From Lutibacter oceani (GTDB lineage Bacteria > Bacteroidota > Bacteroidia > Flavobacteriales > Flavobacteriaceae): DNA of 64,000 nucleotides. Below the pieces are notes generated by a model. It was not told the DNA's origin, did no database searches, and worked only from the letters and a program-made list of their open reading frames with translations. Location: contig NZ_QTTQ01000009.1 in the NCBI RefSeq assembly GCF_003384935.1, positions 434,001 to 498,000 on the forward strand, given 5' to 3'. Position numbers and translations under genes: made by a program. This document shows, piece by piece, positions 1-8,279 of the stretch (position 1 is the first letter of the stretch; each line of letters starts with the position of its first letter).

Positions 1-180
1 TTTTTCCTCTTTTATCAATCGCAAAAACTTACGTGAACCTGCAACATTGGTACGTTCACCCACATTTATAAAATTACTTTCTGGGGTAATTATTAAAGGT
101 TCTAAACCTGAAAGTTTCAGCCCCCTAACCCCCGAAGGGGGAACAAATGGTGTTTCTATATTTTTTGTATCGTCTTGCAT
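1..180 (-). CDS. metH: Methionine synthase, second part (pterin-binding domain onward), 3' end outside window
   Basis: The gene starts at the ATG at 180 and runs off the left edge. The visible 60 residues contain [20 protein letters not shown], the signature opening of the methyltetrahydrofolate (pterin-binding) domain of cobalamin-dependent MetH. The homocysteine-binding half is a separate gene just upstream (223-1236), so MetH is split, as is common in this phylum. Residues 13-20 are encoded by a GC-rich dispersed repeat (119-143) and should not be part of the fold. Together with the upstream half it would transfer the methyl group of methyl-THF to homocysteine. Identity is seen directly; the cobalamin and activation domains are inferred to lie beyond the edge. 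Confidence 0.93.
   Translation of the reverse strand, partial: MQDDTKNIETPFVPPSGVRGLKLSGLEPLIITPESNFINVGERTNVAGSRKFLRLIKEEK
119..143. repeat. GC-rich dispersed repeat, copy A
   Basis: A 25-base G/C-block sequence (core CCCCCTAACCCCCGAAGG) that stands out from the AT-rich surroundings. It lies in frame inside the start of the second metH gene. It is an exact inverted copy of 231-255, and degenerate relatives lie at 6360-6390 and 6436-6461. Confidence 0.9.
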
Positions 181-222
181 TATTTATATAATAGTAAATT
201 AGAGCAAATAAAAAATTACCTG

Positions 223-1236
223 CTAATTAATTCCCCCTTCGGGGGTTAGGGGGCTTCTTGGCTTATAATCTTTTACCAATTCAGCGATTGCATTAATATG
301 TGCGGGAGTTGTACCACAACAACCACCAATTATATTAATTAAACTTTTATCTAAATATTCTTTTATTTGGCTCGCCATCATTTCCGGAGTTTCATCATAT
401 TCCCCAAAAGCATTTGGCAATCCTGCATTTGGATGCGCAGATATTCTTAAATCTGATTTCTGCGCCAACACTTCTAAATGAGGTGTTAACTGACTTGCTC
501 CTAAAGCACAGTTAAATCCAACCGTTAATAATGGGATATGTGAAACTGAAATTAAAAAAGCTTCAGCAGTTTGTCCAGATAAAGTTCTTCCACTTGCATC
601 GGTAATTGTTCCACTCAACATAATTGGAATATCAATCTCTTTTTCAGATTTTATTTCTTCAATGGCAAATAAAGCGGCTTTCGCATTTAATGTATCAAAT
701 ACAGTTTCTACCAATAACAAATCTACGCCACCTTCAATTAAAGCTTCAGCTTGTTGCTTGTATGCTTTTCTTAAATCTTCAAAAGTTACTGCTCTAAAAC
801 CAGGATCATTTACATCTGGTGACATACTTGCCGTTCTGTTTGTAGGCCCAATTGAACCTGCAACAAAACGCGGTTTATCAGGGTTTTTAGCAGTAAACTC
901 ATCTGCTACCTCTTTTGCTATTTTAGCCGATTGATAATTCAATTCATATACAAAATCCTCCATTTCATAATCAGCCATTGCAATTGTAGTAGATGAAAAT
1001 GTATTGGTTTCTATAATATCAGCTCCCGCTTCTAAATATTTTGCGTGAATTGCTTTAATTGCTTTTGGCTGAGTAATTGAAAGCATATCATTATTTCCTT
1101 TCACAGAAATATGAAAATCTTTAAATTTTTCACCTCTATAATCCTCTTCAGTAAATTTAAACTGTTGAATCATAGTTCCCATTGCTCCATCGAGCACGAG
1201 GATTTTATTTTTTAATATGTTTCGGATATCTTCCAT
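223..1236 (-). CDS. metH: Methionine synthase, homocysteine S-methyltransferase part
   Basis: 337 residues covering only the N-terminal homocysteine-binding barrel of Met[11 protein letters not shown] at the start, [12 protein letters not shown] around residue 235 and [11 protein letters not shown] near residue 310 supply the three zinc/homocysteine-ligating cysteines. The last residues (RSPLTPEGG) are encoded by repeat copy B, so the natural protein end has been overwritten by the element. Downstream, 42 bases separate it from the second metH part, so the two are very likely co-transcribed and work as one enzyme. It is preceded by its own promoter and a SAM-I riboswitch, so the pair should be shut off when SAM is plentiful. 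Confidence 0.95.
   Translation of the reverse strand: MEDIRNILKNKILVLDGAMGTMIQQFKFTEEDYRGEKFKDFHISVKGNNDMLSITQPKAIKAIHAKYLEAGADIIETNTFSSTTIAMADYEMEDFVYELNYQSAKIAKEVADEFTAKNPDKPRFVAGSIGPTNRTASMSPDVNDPGFRAVTFEDLRKAYKQQAEALIEGGVDLLLVETVFDTLNAKAALFAIEEIKSEKEIDIPIMLSGTITDASGRTLSGQTAEAFLISVSHIPLLTVGFNCALGASQLTPHLEVLAQKSDLRISAHPNAGLPNAFGEYDETPEMMASQIKEYLDKSLINIIGGCCGTTPAHINAIAELVKDYKPRSPLTPEGGIN
231..255. repeat. GC-rich dispersed repeat, copy B (inverted relative to copy A)
   Basis: Exact reverse complement of 119-143 over 25 bases. It forms the last codons of the first metH gene. In the minus-strand transcript copies A and B can pair into a roughly 25-bp stem whose 87-base loop holds the stop of the first gene and the start of the second. 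Confidence 0.9.
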
Positions 1237-1299
1237 TTTATAAATTTGGCATAAACATAGGAAGTTAATAAGAAGAAATACTTTGTAAAGTATTGTATG

Positions 1300-1397
1300 T
1301 TATCTTTCCATTATTTTGGTAGAATGTAGCACCTTCTTTCTTTTTAAAGGGTTGCCAAGGCTTCAACAGGTCTATTCCCTCTGCCTTTCTTAATAAC
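1300..1397 (-). promoter_or_regulatory. SAM-I (S-box) riboswitch upstream of metH
   Basis: On the minus strand the conserved S-box core is readable: AAGAAAGGCAGAGGGA, then GACCTGTTGAAGCCTTGGCA, ACCC and GGTGCTA. The closing helix is TTAT near 1396 with ATAA near 1300. SAM-I aptamers bind S-adenosylmethionine and normally switch transcription off. Just downstream, 1277-1294 is a short palindrome (AATACTTT paired with AAAGTATT) followed on the transcript by TTCTTCTTATT, a weak candidate terminator. The aptamer call is secure; the expression platform is not. Confidence 0.93.
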
Positions 1398-1422
1398 TAA
1401 ATGTATGTTTATGAACTTTTTG

Positions 1423-1454
1423 CAAAGAAACGGCATATTCTTATAAATTACAAA
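1423..1454 (-). promoter_or_regulatory. Promoter for riboswitch-metH transcript
   Basis: On the minus strand TTTG (1451-1454), a 20-base spacer, then TTTCTTTG (1423-1430), a 7/8 match to the Bacteroidota -7 element TAnnTTTG. Transcription would start near 1416, about 20 bases before the SAM-I aptamer. The same layout, with a shared AGTTCATAAAC just downstream, precedes the other SAM-I riboswitch. Confidence 0.6.
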
Positions 1455-1478
1455 CAGCAATTAATAATTTATGAAGTT

Positions 1479-2048
1479 CTAAAGCAATTTTTCTGTTAAT
1501 TGATTCAATTGGTTCACTTTATCACTAAAATTACCTTTAATTGTTTTTCTAAATTTATTTAAGTTTTCAGCCAACTCATTAATATTTTCAGGAATTATAT
1601 CTTCTAAAAACTGACGTAATCTTTTTGCCAGTGTTGGTGATTTTCCATTGGTTGAAATTGCTATTTTAATATTCCCTTTTGTAACGATTCCTCCTAAATA
1701 AAAATCACATAAACTTGGTGTATCGGCAACATTTACAATAATATTATTAGCTTTACAATCCGCATAAATTTGTTTATTAATTTCTATATTATTTGTTGCT
1801 GCAATTACCAATTGCTTGTTTTTTAATGCCAACTTATTATAAGGTGCTTTTAGCAATGAAACTTGATATTTATTTGCTAAACGTAAAAAATCTTCATCAA
1901 AATCTTTTGAAACAACCAAAACAGTTGCATTAGGACTCGATTTCAATAAAAATGATAGTTTTTCTAATCCCACGGTTCCCCCGCCAACAATTAATACATT
2001 TAATACATTAAGCTTTAAAAAGATTGGATATAACTGGTTTTGCTCCAT
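1479..2048 (-). CDS. Precorrin-2 dehydrogenase / sirohydrochlorin ferrochelatase (Met8/CysG N-terminal type)
   Basis: 189 residues with a Rossmann nucleotide-binding motif VLIVGGGTVGLEK (about residues 18-30) and AATNN near residue 85, as in the NAD-binding domain of CysG and in yeast Met8. It would oxidise precorrin-2 to sirohydrochlorin and probably insert iron, giving siroheme for the sulfite reductase encoded two genes upstream. The C-terminal part is short compared with Met8, so the ferrochelatase role is inferred from family knowledge. It lies 112 bases downstream of cobA in the same direction, with a dispersed repeat in the gap. Confidence 0.88.
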   Translation of the reverse strand: MEQNQLYPIFLKLNVLNVLIVGGGTVGLEKLSFLLKSSPNATVLVVSKDFDEDFLRLANKYQVSLLKAPYNKLALKNKQLVIAATNNIEINKQIYADCKANNIIVNVADTPSLCDFYLGGIVTKGNIKIAISTNGKSPTLAKRLRQFLEDIIPENINELAENLNKFRKTIKGNFSDKVNQLNQLTEKLL

Positions 2049-2075
2049 TATTAGTTCTGCTTTTGATTACTTTTT

Positions 2076-2153
2076 CGTCACCCTAAATTTAATTCAGGGT
2101 CTCAAATTCTTACGCGATAAATTGTTTGAGGTACTGAAACAAGTTCAGCATGA
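2076..2153. repeat. Dispersed two-hairpin repeat
   Basis: Two imperfect hairpins in a row: GTCACCCT...AGGGTCTCA and GTACTGAAACAAGTTCAGCA. The second half recurs as a near copy at 53669-53696. It lies between cobA and the Met8-like gene. Sequences of this kind are scattered through flavobacterial genomes as I remember them; function unknown. Confidence 0.65.
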
Positions 2154-2160
2154 TATTATC

Positions 2161-2934
2161 TTAATATTGATTTTCAACTAAATTTAAACTTTCATAAAAA
2201 GCACGTAACTTGATACTCTCTTTTACCACTTCACCAATAACAATAACTGCCGGAGAAGATAAGTTTTTTTGAACCACAACTTCTTCAATGGTACTTATTG
2301 TTCCAAAACCTAATTTTTCATTTTTAGTAGTTCCATTTTGAATAATTGCTGTTGGAACTTCATTTTTATTAAACTTTTTAAAGATTGCAACAATTTCGGA
2401 AAGCTTACTCATTCCCATTAAAATAACAACTGTAGCGGTTGATTGTGCTGCTAAAAAAACATCATTAGATAATTTTCTTTCTGAAGTTGTTCCTGTAATT
2501 ACCCAAAAACTTTCTGACACACCTCTTTTGGTCAGTGAGATTCCCTGACTCGCTGGAACAGCCATAGAAGATGAAATACCTGAAATTACTTCAGTTGAAA
2601 TTCCAAAGGATTCAATATATTCAATTTCTTCTGAACCTCTTCCAAAAATAAATGGATCTCCACCCTTTAAACGAACTGCATTGCCATATTCAAAAGCACT
2701 TTTTACAATCAATTCATTAATTTCATCCTGAGAAAAACTATGTAAACCTTTACGTTTACCAACAAAAATCTTTTTTGCAGTTGGTGCATACTTCAATAAC
2801 TCTCTACTTATTAAAGCATCATATAAAATTACTTTGGCTTTTTGCAGTGCTTTTACTCCTTTTACGGTAATTAAATCCGGATCACCGGGACCTGCACCAA
2901 TTAAGGTTACTTTTTTATCTAATTTAGTTTTCAT
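2161..2934 (-). CDS. cobA: Uroporphyrinogen-III C-methyltransferase
   Basis: 257 residues, the usual length for a single-domain SUMT. The start carries VTLIGAGPGDPDLITVKG, the SAM-binding opening of tetrapyrrole methylases, followed by YDALIS, RLKGGDPFIFGRG and the SQGISLTKRG region. It makes precorrin-2, the first committed step to siroheme. Its start overlaps the end of the sulfite reductase gene by 11 bases, so the two are translationally coupled and the siroheme made here most likely serves that enzyme. Confidence 0.95.
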   Translation of the reverse strand: MKTKLDKKVTLIGAGPGDPDLITVKGVKALQKAKVILYDALISRELLKYAPTAKKIFVGKRKGLHSFSQDEINELIVKSAFEYGNAVRLKGGDPFIFGRGSEEIEYIESFGISTEVISGISSSMAVPASQGISLTKRGVSESFWVITGTTSERKLSNDVFLAAQSTATVVILMGMSKLSEIVAIFKKFNKNEVPTAIIQNGTTKNEKLGFGTISTIEEVVVQKNLSSPAVIVIGEVVKESIKLRAFYESLNLVENQY

Positions 2935-5014
2935 AACTCACAGTTTTAGTTCTATAGTCATTTCCTTTTTTATAAAACAACTGTGCTTCATTCAAATATT
3001 TTTCAGCAAATTGTTGTGTTGGTTCATTATTTTTTATTTGATAAATAAATTCAGAAAATGGTACACTTAAATCTATCTTTGAACCAAAAGTCTCTTCAAA
3101 TTCAGAAATAATTCCGGCATGTGTATTTGTTTTCTTCCCTTCTGAAATTAACAATGCTTTTGCTGTATTTACAATACTTGAATAGGTATAATAAATACTA
3201 TCTGAAAACTGATTTAATTTTAACGATTCTGAAGCATTTTCTAATTTCTCTTCACTTTCAAACAATAAGGTTGCAATTAAATCTATAACTACGCCCGCAC
3301 ATTCACCTACTCCAACTGCTTTTTCATAAACATGTTCACTTCCCCAATCAATAAAGTCATTTTGAATTAAATTAGTAGTATCCGCTAATGGTTTTAATAA
3401 ATTATAAAAATAACGTTCCCCTAAACGATCATAATATTTTATAAAAGACTCACCTTCAACTACATTCAATTCAAAATCGTTTAAAATTTCACGTAATGCC
3501 TGCGGACCTCTTTTGCTTGGAATTTTTAACACTTTATCTGCAATTCTTCCGTTTCCATCTCCCAAAACATTCCCACCTAATAACACTTGTAATGCAGGCG
3601 CAACCAATTTTCCAGATTTAATTGACATTCCTTGAAATCCGATATGAGCCATTGTATGTTGCCCGCAAGAATTCATACAACCACTAATTTTTATAGTAAT
3701 ATCTTTATTATTAACATATTGAGGAAACTCATCTCTCAACACTTTTTCAAGGGCTGCAGAAATTCCGGTACTACTAGCAATACCCAGATTACATGTATCC
3801 GTTCCAGGACAAGAAGTAATATCTAAAGTACTTTCATAACCCGTATCCACAAAGCCTAATTTTTGTAATTCAACATAAAAAAATGGTAGTAATTCATTTT
3901 TAACATGACGAATTAATATATTTTGACGCAATGACAATCGGATTTCATTACCAGCATATTTTTTAACTAAATCAGCTAAAATTCTGGCTTTATCTGTGTA
4001 AAAATCACCTAAATGAACTTTTATACCAATAGCACTAAAACCTTCTTGTTTTTGAGCAATTACATTGGTAGATTTCCACAATTCAAATGCTTGAGTATCT
4101 TTAATATTTACGGAAGGAATTTCAATAGTAGAAAAATCAATTTCTGAATCAAAACCAGTAGTATCAATTGGATATGAAGTTACAGATAATGCTTTCTGCT
4201 CTTCTTCAACTAACTTTACAAAAGCGTCAAAACCAATATCTTTTATTAAAAACTTTAGCCTCGCTTTTGCTCTTTTGGAACGCTCTCCATACCTATCAAA
4301 AACACGTAAAACCGACTCTGTTATTGGAATTATTTGATCTACAGTAACAAAATCAAATAAGGTATCAGCTAATCTTGCTTGAGAACCTAAACCTCCACCA
4401 ATCATTATTTTAAAACCTATTGCTCCATTTTTAATTTTTGCAATAAAACCTAAATCGTGCATAAAGCTCAATGCAGTATCTTTATCTGTTCCTGAAAACG
4501 AAATTTTAAATTTTCGCCCTAATTCCTGACAAATAGGGTTTCTTAAAAAGAATTCGAAAACAGCATGTGCATAAGGAGAAACATCAAAAGGTTCATCTTT
4601 ATCTATTCCTGCAGTTTCAGATGCGGTGACATTTCTAACTGCATTTCCACAAGCTTCACGTAACGTAATAGCGTCTTTTTCTAATTCGGCCCAAAGTTCA
4701 GGAGTTCTATCTAAACTTACATGGTGAATTTGAATATCTTGTCTGGTTGTAATATGCAATCTTCCTCGAGAATATTCATCTGAAACATTGGCAATTCTAT
4801 GTAATTGTTCGCTGCTAAGTTTTCCATAGGGAAGTTTAATTCTAATCATTTGAACCCCAAACTGACGTTGCCCGTAAACTCCACGAGCTAAACGCAAACT
4901 TCTAAAACGTTCCTCATCAATTTTACCTTCGTAAAATAATTGAATCTTTTTTTCCAGGTCAATAATATCCCTCTCGACGATCGGATTTTCGATCTCGCTT
5001 CTAAAGCTTTTCAT
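2924..5014 (-). CDS. Siroheme sulfite (nitrite) reductase with C-terminal HEPN-like domain
   Basis: 696 residues. Residues 1 to about 560 are a ferredoxin-type sulfite/nitrite reductase with duplicated ferredoxin-like halves. The siroheme/4Fe-4S cysteines are visible as TSCPGTDTCNLG and ISGCMNSCGQH. Residues about 575-690 form an extra helical domain with FSDSIYYTYSSIVNTAKALL, which looks like a HEPN domain. Position in a cys operon directly before siroheme genes argues for assimilatory sulfite reduction to sulfide rather than nitrite reduction. No flavoprotein partner (CysJ) is nearby, consistent with ferredoxin as electron donor. The role of the HEPN part is unknown. Confidence 0.9.
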   Translation of the reverse strand: MKSFRSEIENPIVERDIIDLEKKIQLFYEGKIDEERFRSLRLARGVYGQRQFGVQMIRIKLPYGKLSSEQLHRIANVSDEYSRGRLHITTRQDIQIHHVSLDRTPELWAELEKDAITLREACGNAVRNVTASETAGIDKDEPFDVSPYAHAVFEFFLRNPICQELGRKFKISFSGTDKDTALSFMHDLGFIAKIKNGAIGFKIMIGGGLGSQARLADTLFDFVTVDQIIPITESVLRVFDRYGERSKRAKARLKFLIKDIGFDAFVKLVEEEQKALSVTSYPIDTTGFDSEIDFSTIEIPSVNIKDTQAFELWKSTNVIAQKQEGFSAIGIKVHLGDFYTDKARILADLVKKYAGNEIRLSLRQNILIRHVKNELLPFFYVELQKLGFVDTGYESTLDITSCPGTDTCNLGIASSTGISAALEKVLRDEFPQYVNNKDITIKISGCMNSCGQHTMAHIGFQGMSIKSGKLVAPALQVLLGGNVLGDGNGRIADKVLKIPSKRGPQALREILNDFELNVVEGESFIKYYDRLGERYFYNLLKPLADTTNLIQNDFIDWGSEHVYEKAVGVGECAGVVIDLIATLLFESEEKLENASESLKLNQFSDSIYYTYSSIVNTAKALLISEGKKTNTHAGIISEFEETFGSKIDLSVPFSEFIYQIKNNEPTQQFAEKYLNEAQLFYKKGNDYRTKTVSYEN

Positions 5015-5110
5015 TCTATTTGATTTTTTAGTTAGTAATAATAGATTCCCTAGTTCATAAGGAATTATGAGCTTTAATAATTTATATGTAACTGATTTTC
5101 TTTTAGTTGC

Positions 5111-6358
5111 CTATTCAATAAATCCTACTCCAGCTGTATTATTGCTTTGTGAATCTATTAAAATAAATGCTCCATTTGTTCTGTGCTCTTTAAAAGCATC
5201 AAAAAATATTGGCTTATTTAATTGAAATGAAACTGATGCAATATCATTCATTTTTAAACTTGAAACCCCCGTTTCTATACCCGAATAATCAGGATTAATT
5301 TTATTATTAATTGCACTCACTTTTGCTAAAACTTTATTTACACCATGTTGCAATGTATATTTTGCGCCAGGCACAAGTTCTTTAGCATCCATCCAGGAAA
5401 TAGTTGCAGTTAATTTTTTTTCTATTTTTGGCAACTCTCCAACTTTCACAATCATATCACCTCTACTCACATTTACATCGTTTTCTAATGTTAATGTAAC
5501 TGAAGATCTACGAGCTGCAGATTGGTATTTTTTATCGTAGAAATATATTTCTTTAACTTTTGTTTTAGTTTCAGAAGGTAGCACCATTACCTCGTCTCCA
5601 ACATTTATATCTCCTCCATATACTTTACCTGCATACCCTCTGTAATCGTGGTATTCTTCGGTTTTTGGCCGAATTACATATTGCACAGGAAAACGAGTTC
5701 TCCCCCTATTATAAATATCTGCAGTATCAATTTTTTCCAAATGCTCTAATAAAGTTTGTCCTTTATACCAATCCATTTTATTAGATTTTTCAACAACATT
5801 ATCTCCTTTTAAAGCACTCACAGGAATAAAAGTAATTTGCTGATCTTCATAATCACTTTTAGTAACTAAATTTTGAAAATCAGCTTTAATTTGGTTGTAT
5901 TTTTCTTCGGAAAAATCAACTAAATCCATTTTGTTTATAGTAACAATCACGTCCTTAATTCTCAATAAATTATTAATAAAAAAGTGACGGTATGTTTGCT
6001 CAATTACACCATGACGCGCATCAATTAACACAATTGCAACTTGCGAAGTTGAAGCTCCGGTAACCATATTTCTTGTATATTCAACATGTCCTGGAGTATC
6101 CGCAATTATATAACTTTTTGTAGCTGTTGAAAAATAAATATGCGCTACATCAATTGTAATTCCTTGTTCACGCTCAGCTACCAAACCATCAGTTGCCAAA
6201 GAAAAATCTAAATAATCATATCCTTTTTGTTTTGAACTGCGTTCTATTGCTTCTAATTTATCAGATGTTAATGATTTTGTATCATATAATAACCTTCCAA
6301 TTAAAGTACTTTTCCCATCATCTACACTTCCTGCTGTTGCTATTTTTAAAACTTCCAT
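5111..6358 (-). CDS. cysN: Sulfate adenylyltransferase subunit 1 (GTPase)
   Basis: 415 residues from the ATG at 6358. A GTG nine bases further upstream is open but lies inside a repeat and is unlikely. GTPase motifs are clear: AGSVDDGKSTLIGRLLYD (G1), DTPGHVEYTRNM (G3), NKMD (G4). It follows the EF-Tu fold and lacks a C-terminal APS kinase (CysC) domain, since it ends after the beta-barrel domains. With CysD it makes adenosine 5'-phosphosulfate from ATP and sulfate, using GTP hydrolysis. It lies 101 bases downstream of cysD, with inverted GC-rich repeats in between. Confidence 0.95.
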   Translation of the reverse strand: MEVLKIATAGSVDDGKSTLIGRLLYDTKSLTSDKLEAIERSSKQKGYDYLDFSLATDGLVAEREQGITIDVAHIYFSTATKSYIIADTPGHVEYTRNMVTGASTSQVAIVLIDARHGVIEQTYRHFFINNLLRIKDVIVTINKMDLVDFSEEKYNQIKADFQNLVTKSDYEDQQITFIPVSALKGDNVVEKSNKMDWYKGQTLLEHLEKIDTADIYNRGRTRFPVQYVIRPKTEEYHDYRGYAGKVYGGDINVGDEVMVLPSETKTKVKEIYFYDKKYQSAARRSSVTLTLENDVNVSRGDMIVKVGELPKIEKKLTATISWMDAKELVPGAKYTLQHGVNKVLAKVSAINNKINPDYSGIETGVSSLKMNDIASVSFQLNKPIFFDAFKEHRTNGAFILIDSQSNNTAGVGFIE

Positions 6359-6359
6359 A

Positions 6360-6390
6360 AGCCCCACCTAACCTCCCCGAAGGAGAGGAA
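6360..6390. repeat. GC-rich dispersed repeat, copy C (degenerate)
   Basis: GCCCCACCTAACCTCCCCGA and the bases after it resemble copies A/B (119-143, 231-255) with several changes. It ends immediately before the cysN start codon and is inverted relative to copy D. Confidence 0.75.
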
Positions 6391-6435
6391 TATTTTATTT
6401 AATTATTTGTTAAAATTGTTATTTGTTAATTCGAT

Positions 6436-6461
6436 TATCCCCCTTTGGGGGCAAGGGGGCT
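6436..6461. repeat. GC-rich dispersed repeat, copy D
   Basis: CCCCCTTTGGGGGCAAGGGG with flanks, same family and orientation as copy B. It overlaps the cysD stop codon (6460-6462). Copies C and D bracket the cysD-cysN junction just as A and B bracket the metH junction. Confidence 0.8.
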
Positions 6462-7359
6462 AAAAGTACCCTTGTTGTTTACGTTCTTCCATCGCCGCTT
6501 CAGATCGCTTATCATCAATTCTGGCTCCTCGTTCTGAAATACTAGAATCTCTAATTTCTGCAACAACTTCACTTATTGTTGTTGCATATGAAGCTACTGC
6601 TGCCGTACAACTCATATCACCAACTGTTCTAAATCTAACAATCCGTTCTTCAACTTCTTCTTCTTCATCTTTATAAACAAATTCTGATGCTGACCATATT
6701 AAACCATCTCGCACAAAAGTTTCTCTAGGATGTGAAAAATAGATAGAAGGAATTTCTAAATTTTCTCTTTCAATATAAGTCCAAACATCTAATTCGGTCC
6801 AATTTGAAATAGGAAAAACACGAACATTTTGTCCAAAATCAATTTGTCCGTTTAACATATCAAACAATTCCGGACGCTGATTTCTTTCATCCCATTGACC
6901 GAAATCATCACGAACAGAAAAAATACGTTCTTTTGCTCTTGCTTTTTCTTCATCTCTTCGTGCACCACCTATACAAGCATCAAATTTAAATTCTTCAATA
7001 GCATCTAATAAGGTTGTTGTTTGTAACATATTTCTACTAGAATACCTTCCAGATTCTTCTTTTACTTTACCTTGATCTATTGAATCCTGAACGTTTCTTA
7101 TTATAAGTTCTAAGCCTAATTCTTCAACCAAACGATCTCTAAATTCAATTGTTTCAGGAAAATTATGACCTGTATCAATATGCATTAATGGAAAAGGAAT
7201 TTTTGCAGGATGAAAAGCTTTTTGAGCTAACCTTACTAATGTTATTGAATCTTTTCCACCGGAAAATAATAATACTGGTTTTTCAAATTGAGCCGCAACT
7301 TCTCTAAAAATATAAATTGCTTCATTCTCAAGGGCGTTTATTTGAATTTTATCTGTCAT
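6460..7359 (-). CDS. cysD: Sulfate adenylyltransferase subunit 2
   Basis: 299 residues from the ATG at 7359 (protein start MTDKIQINALENEAIYIF), close to the usual CysD length. An in-frame upstream ATG at 7386 would overlap cysH and adds nine residues without family support. The PP-loop SGGKDS near residue 32 marks the ATP pyrophosphatase fold; HIDTGHNFPETIEFRD and GGARRDEEKARAKER are typical of CysD. It pairs with CysN to form ATP sulfurylase. It lies 10 bases downstream of cysH. Confidence 0.95.
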   Translation of the reverse strand: MTDKIQINALENEAIYIFREVAAQFEKPVLLFSGGKDSITLVRLAQKAFHPAKIPFPLMHIDTGHNFPETIEFRDRLVEELGLELIIRNVQDSIDQGKVKEESGRYSSRNMLQTTTLLDAIEEFKFDACIGGARRDEEKARAKERIFSVRDDFGQWDERNQRPELFDMLNGQIDFGQNVRVFPISNWTELDVWTYIERENLEIPSIYFSHPRETFVRDGLIWSASEFVYKDEEEEVEERIVRFRTVGDMSCTAAVASYATTISEVVAEIRDSSISERGARIDDKRSEAAMEERKQQGYF

Positions 7360-7369
7360 TTTTATTATT

Positions 7370-7987
7370 TTATGTATGCAATCCACATTCTCTATTTGAC
7401 AATACTTTTGTTGGATCGAAATATTTAAACTCGTTTGGTAAATTATTTTCTTCTAAATAAGCATCTAATTCCATGTCAGACCAATGATAAAATGGGCTCA
7501 CTTTTAAAACTCCATCTTTACTTACTGAAACCACATCAATACTGTTTCTAAATGCTGTTTGTCCACTTCTTAAATTAGTAAACCAAACATCTGGTTTGTG
7601 CTCAGCCATTGCCCTGTTGAATGGTTCTAATTTCACTTGTTCGGTAAAAATTGCATGTTGTGGATCTTCAATTTGAGGAATCCCCATAATAGAATCTCTA
7701 TGTGCAGAAGTTTGCTGAGGAACATATAAATGCACATTTAAGCCTAATGAATTAATTAACTCGTTAGCATGTTTGTATGTTTGTGGTGTATTATAACCAG
7801 TATCACACCAAATTACTTTTAAATCTTGCTCCACTTGTGTACACGCATGTAATATTGCAACTTCATACGGTCTAAAATTTGTTGTTACCAAAGGATTATT
7901 TGCAATTTCGATTGCCCAAGCAATAATTTCAGCCGGAGATTTATCTTTTAAATCTTTATTTATTTGTTCTAAGTCTATATTTTTCAT
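7370..7987 (-). CDS. cysH: Phosphoadenylyl/adenylyl-sulfate reductase
   Basis: 205 residues from the ATG at 7987, which overlaps the stop of the upstream gene as TAATG. The C-terminal ECGLHT carries the catalytic cysteine. The place where 4Fe-4S APS reductases have a CC pair reads TEQVKLEPFNRAM, with no cysteines. By that criterion it resembles iron-free (PAPS-type) reductases. However, no APS kinase is visible in the window, so the true substrate is open. It reduces activated sulfate to sulfite with thioredoxin or similar donors. Confidence 0.88.
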   Translation of the reverse strand: MKNIDLEQINKDLKDKSPAEIIAWAIEIANNPLVTTNFRPYEVAILHACTQVEQDLKVIWCDTGYNTPQTYKHANELINSLGLNVHLYVPQQTSAHRDSIMGIPQIEDPQHAIFTEQVKLEPFNRAMAEHKPDVWFTNLRSGQTAFRNSIDVVSVSKDGVLKVSPFYHWSDMELDAYLEENNLPNEFKYFDPTKVLSNRECGLHT

Positions 7988-8253
7988 TATTTCCACCATT
8001 TTATATAATTCCAGATACGTTCGTGCCCATAGTATAAAACCATTTTTGTAACAACTTCAATAGATCCTATAGATATTGCCATTGCTAATTCACCTGTTAT
8101 AACCCAAGAAATAACCATTGTATCTAAAGTTCCTACTATCCTCCAACTTATAGCTTTAACAACACTACGTATAGGTTTTTCCGAAGATTTCGACTTGCTA
8201 TAATTAGCAGCAGGTTTATGTTTTTCCGAAATAAAAATTTGATCGAGTATCAT
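7987..8253 (-). CDS. DUF2061 small membrane protein
   Basis: 88 residues. The core SWRIVGTLDTMVISWVITGE and GSIEVVTKMVLYYGHERIW matches the DUF2061 family, with two predicted membrane segments. It is the first gene of the sulfate-assimilation operon and its stop codon overlaps the cysH start. The association with cys genes suggests a part in sulfate or sulfite handling at the membrane, but no activity is known to me. Confidence 0.87.
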   Translation of the reverse strand: MILDQIFISEKHKPAANYSKSKSSEKPIRSVVKAISWRIVGTLDTMVISWVITGELAMAISIGSIEVVTKMVLYYGHERIWNYIKWWK

Positions 8254-8279
8254 TTTCTTCTTTACTTATTTTAAAAGTA

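Noticed and set aside
6359-6367. GTG start giving three more residues for CysN
   Set aside because: It lies inside a dispersed repeat; the ATG at 6358 matches the family start.
7360-7386. Upstream ATG for cysD
   Set aside because: Overlaps cysH and adds residues not seen in CysD; ATG at 7359 fits better.
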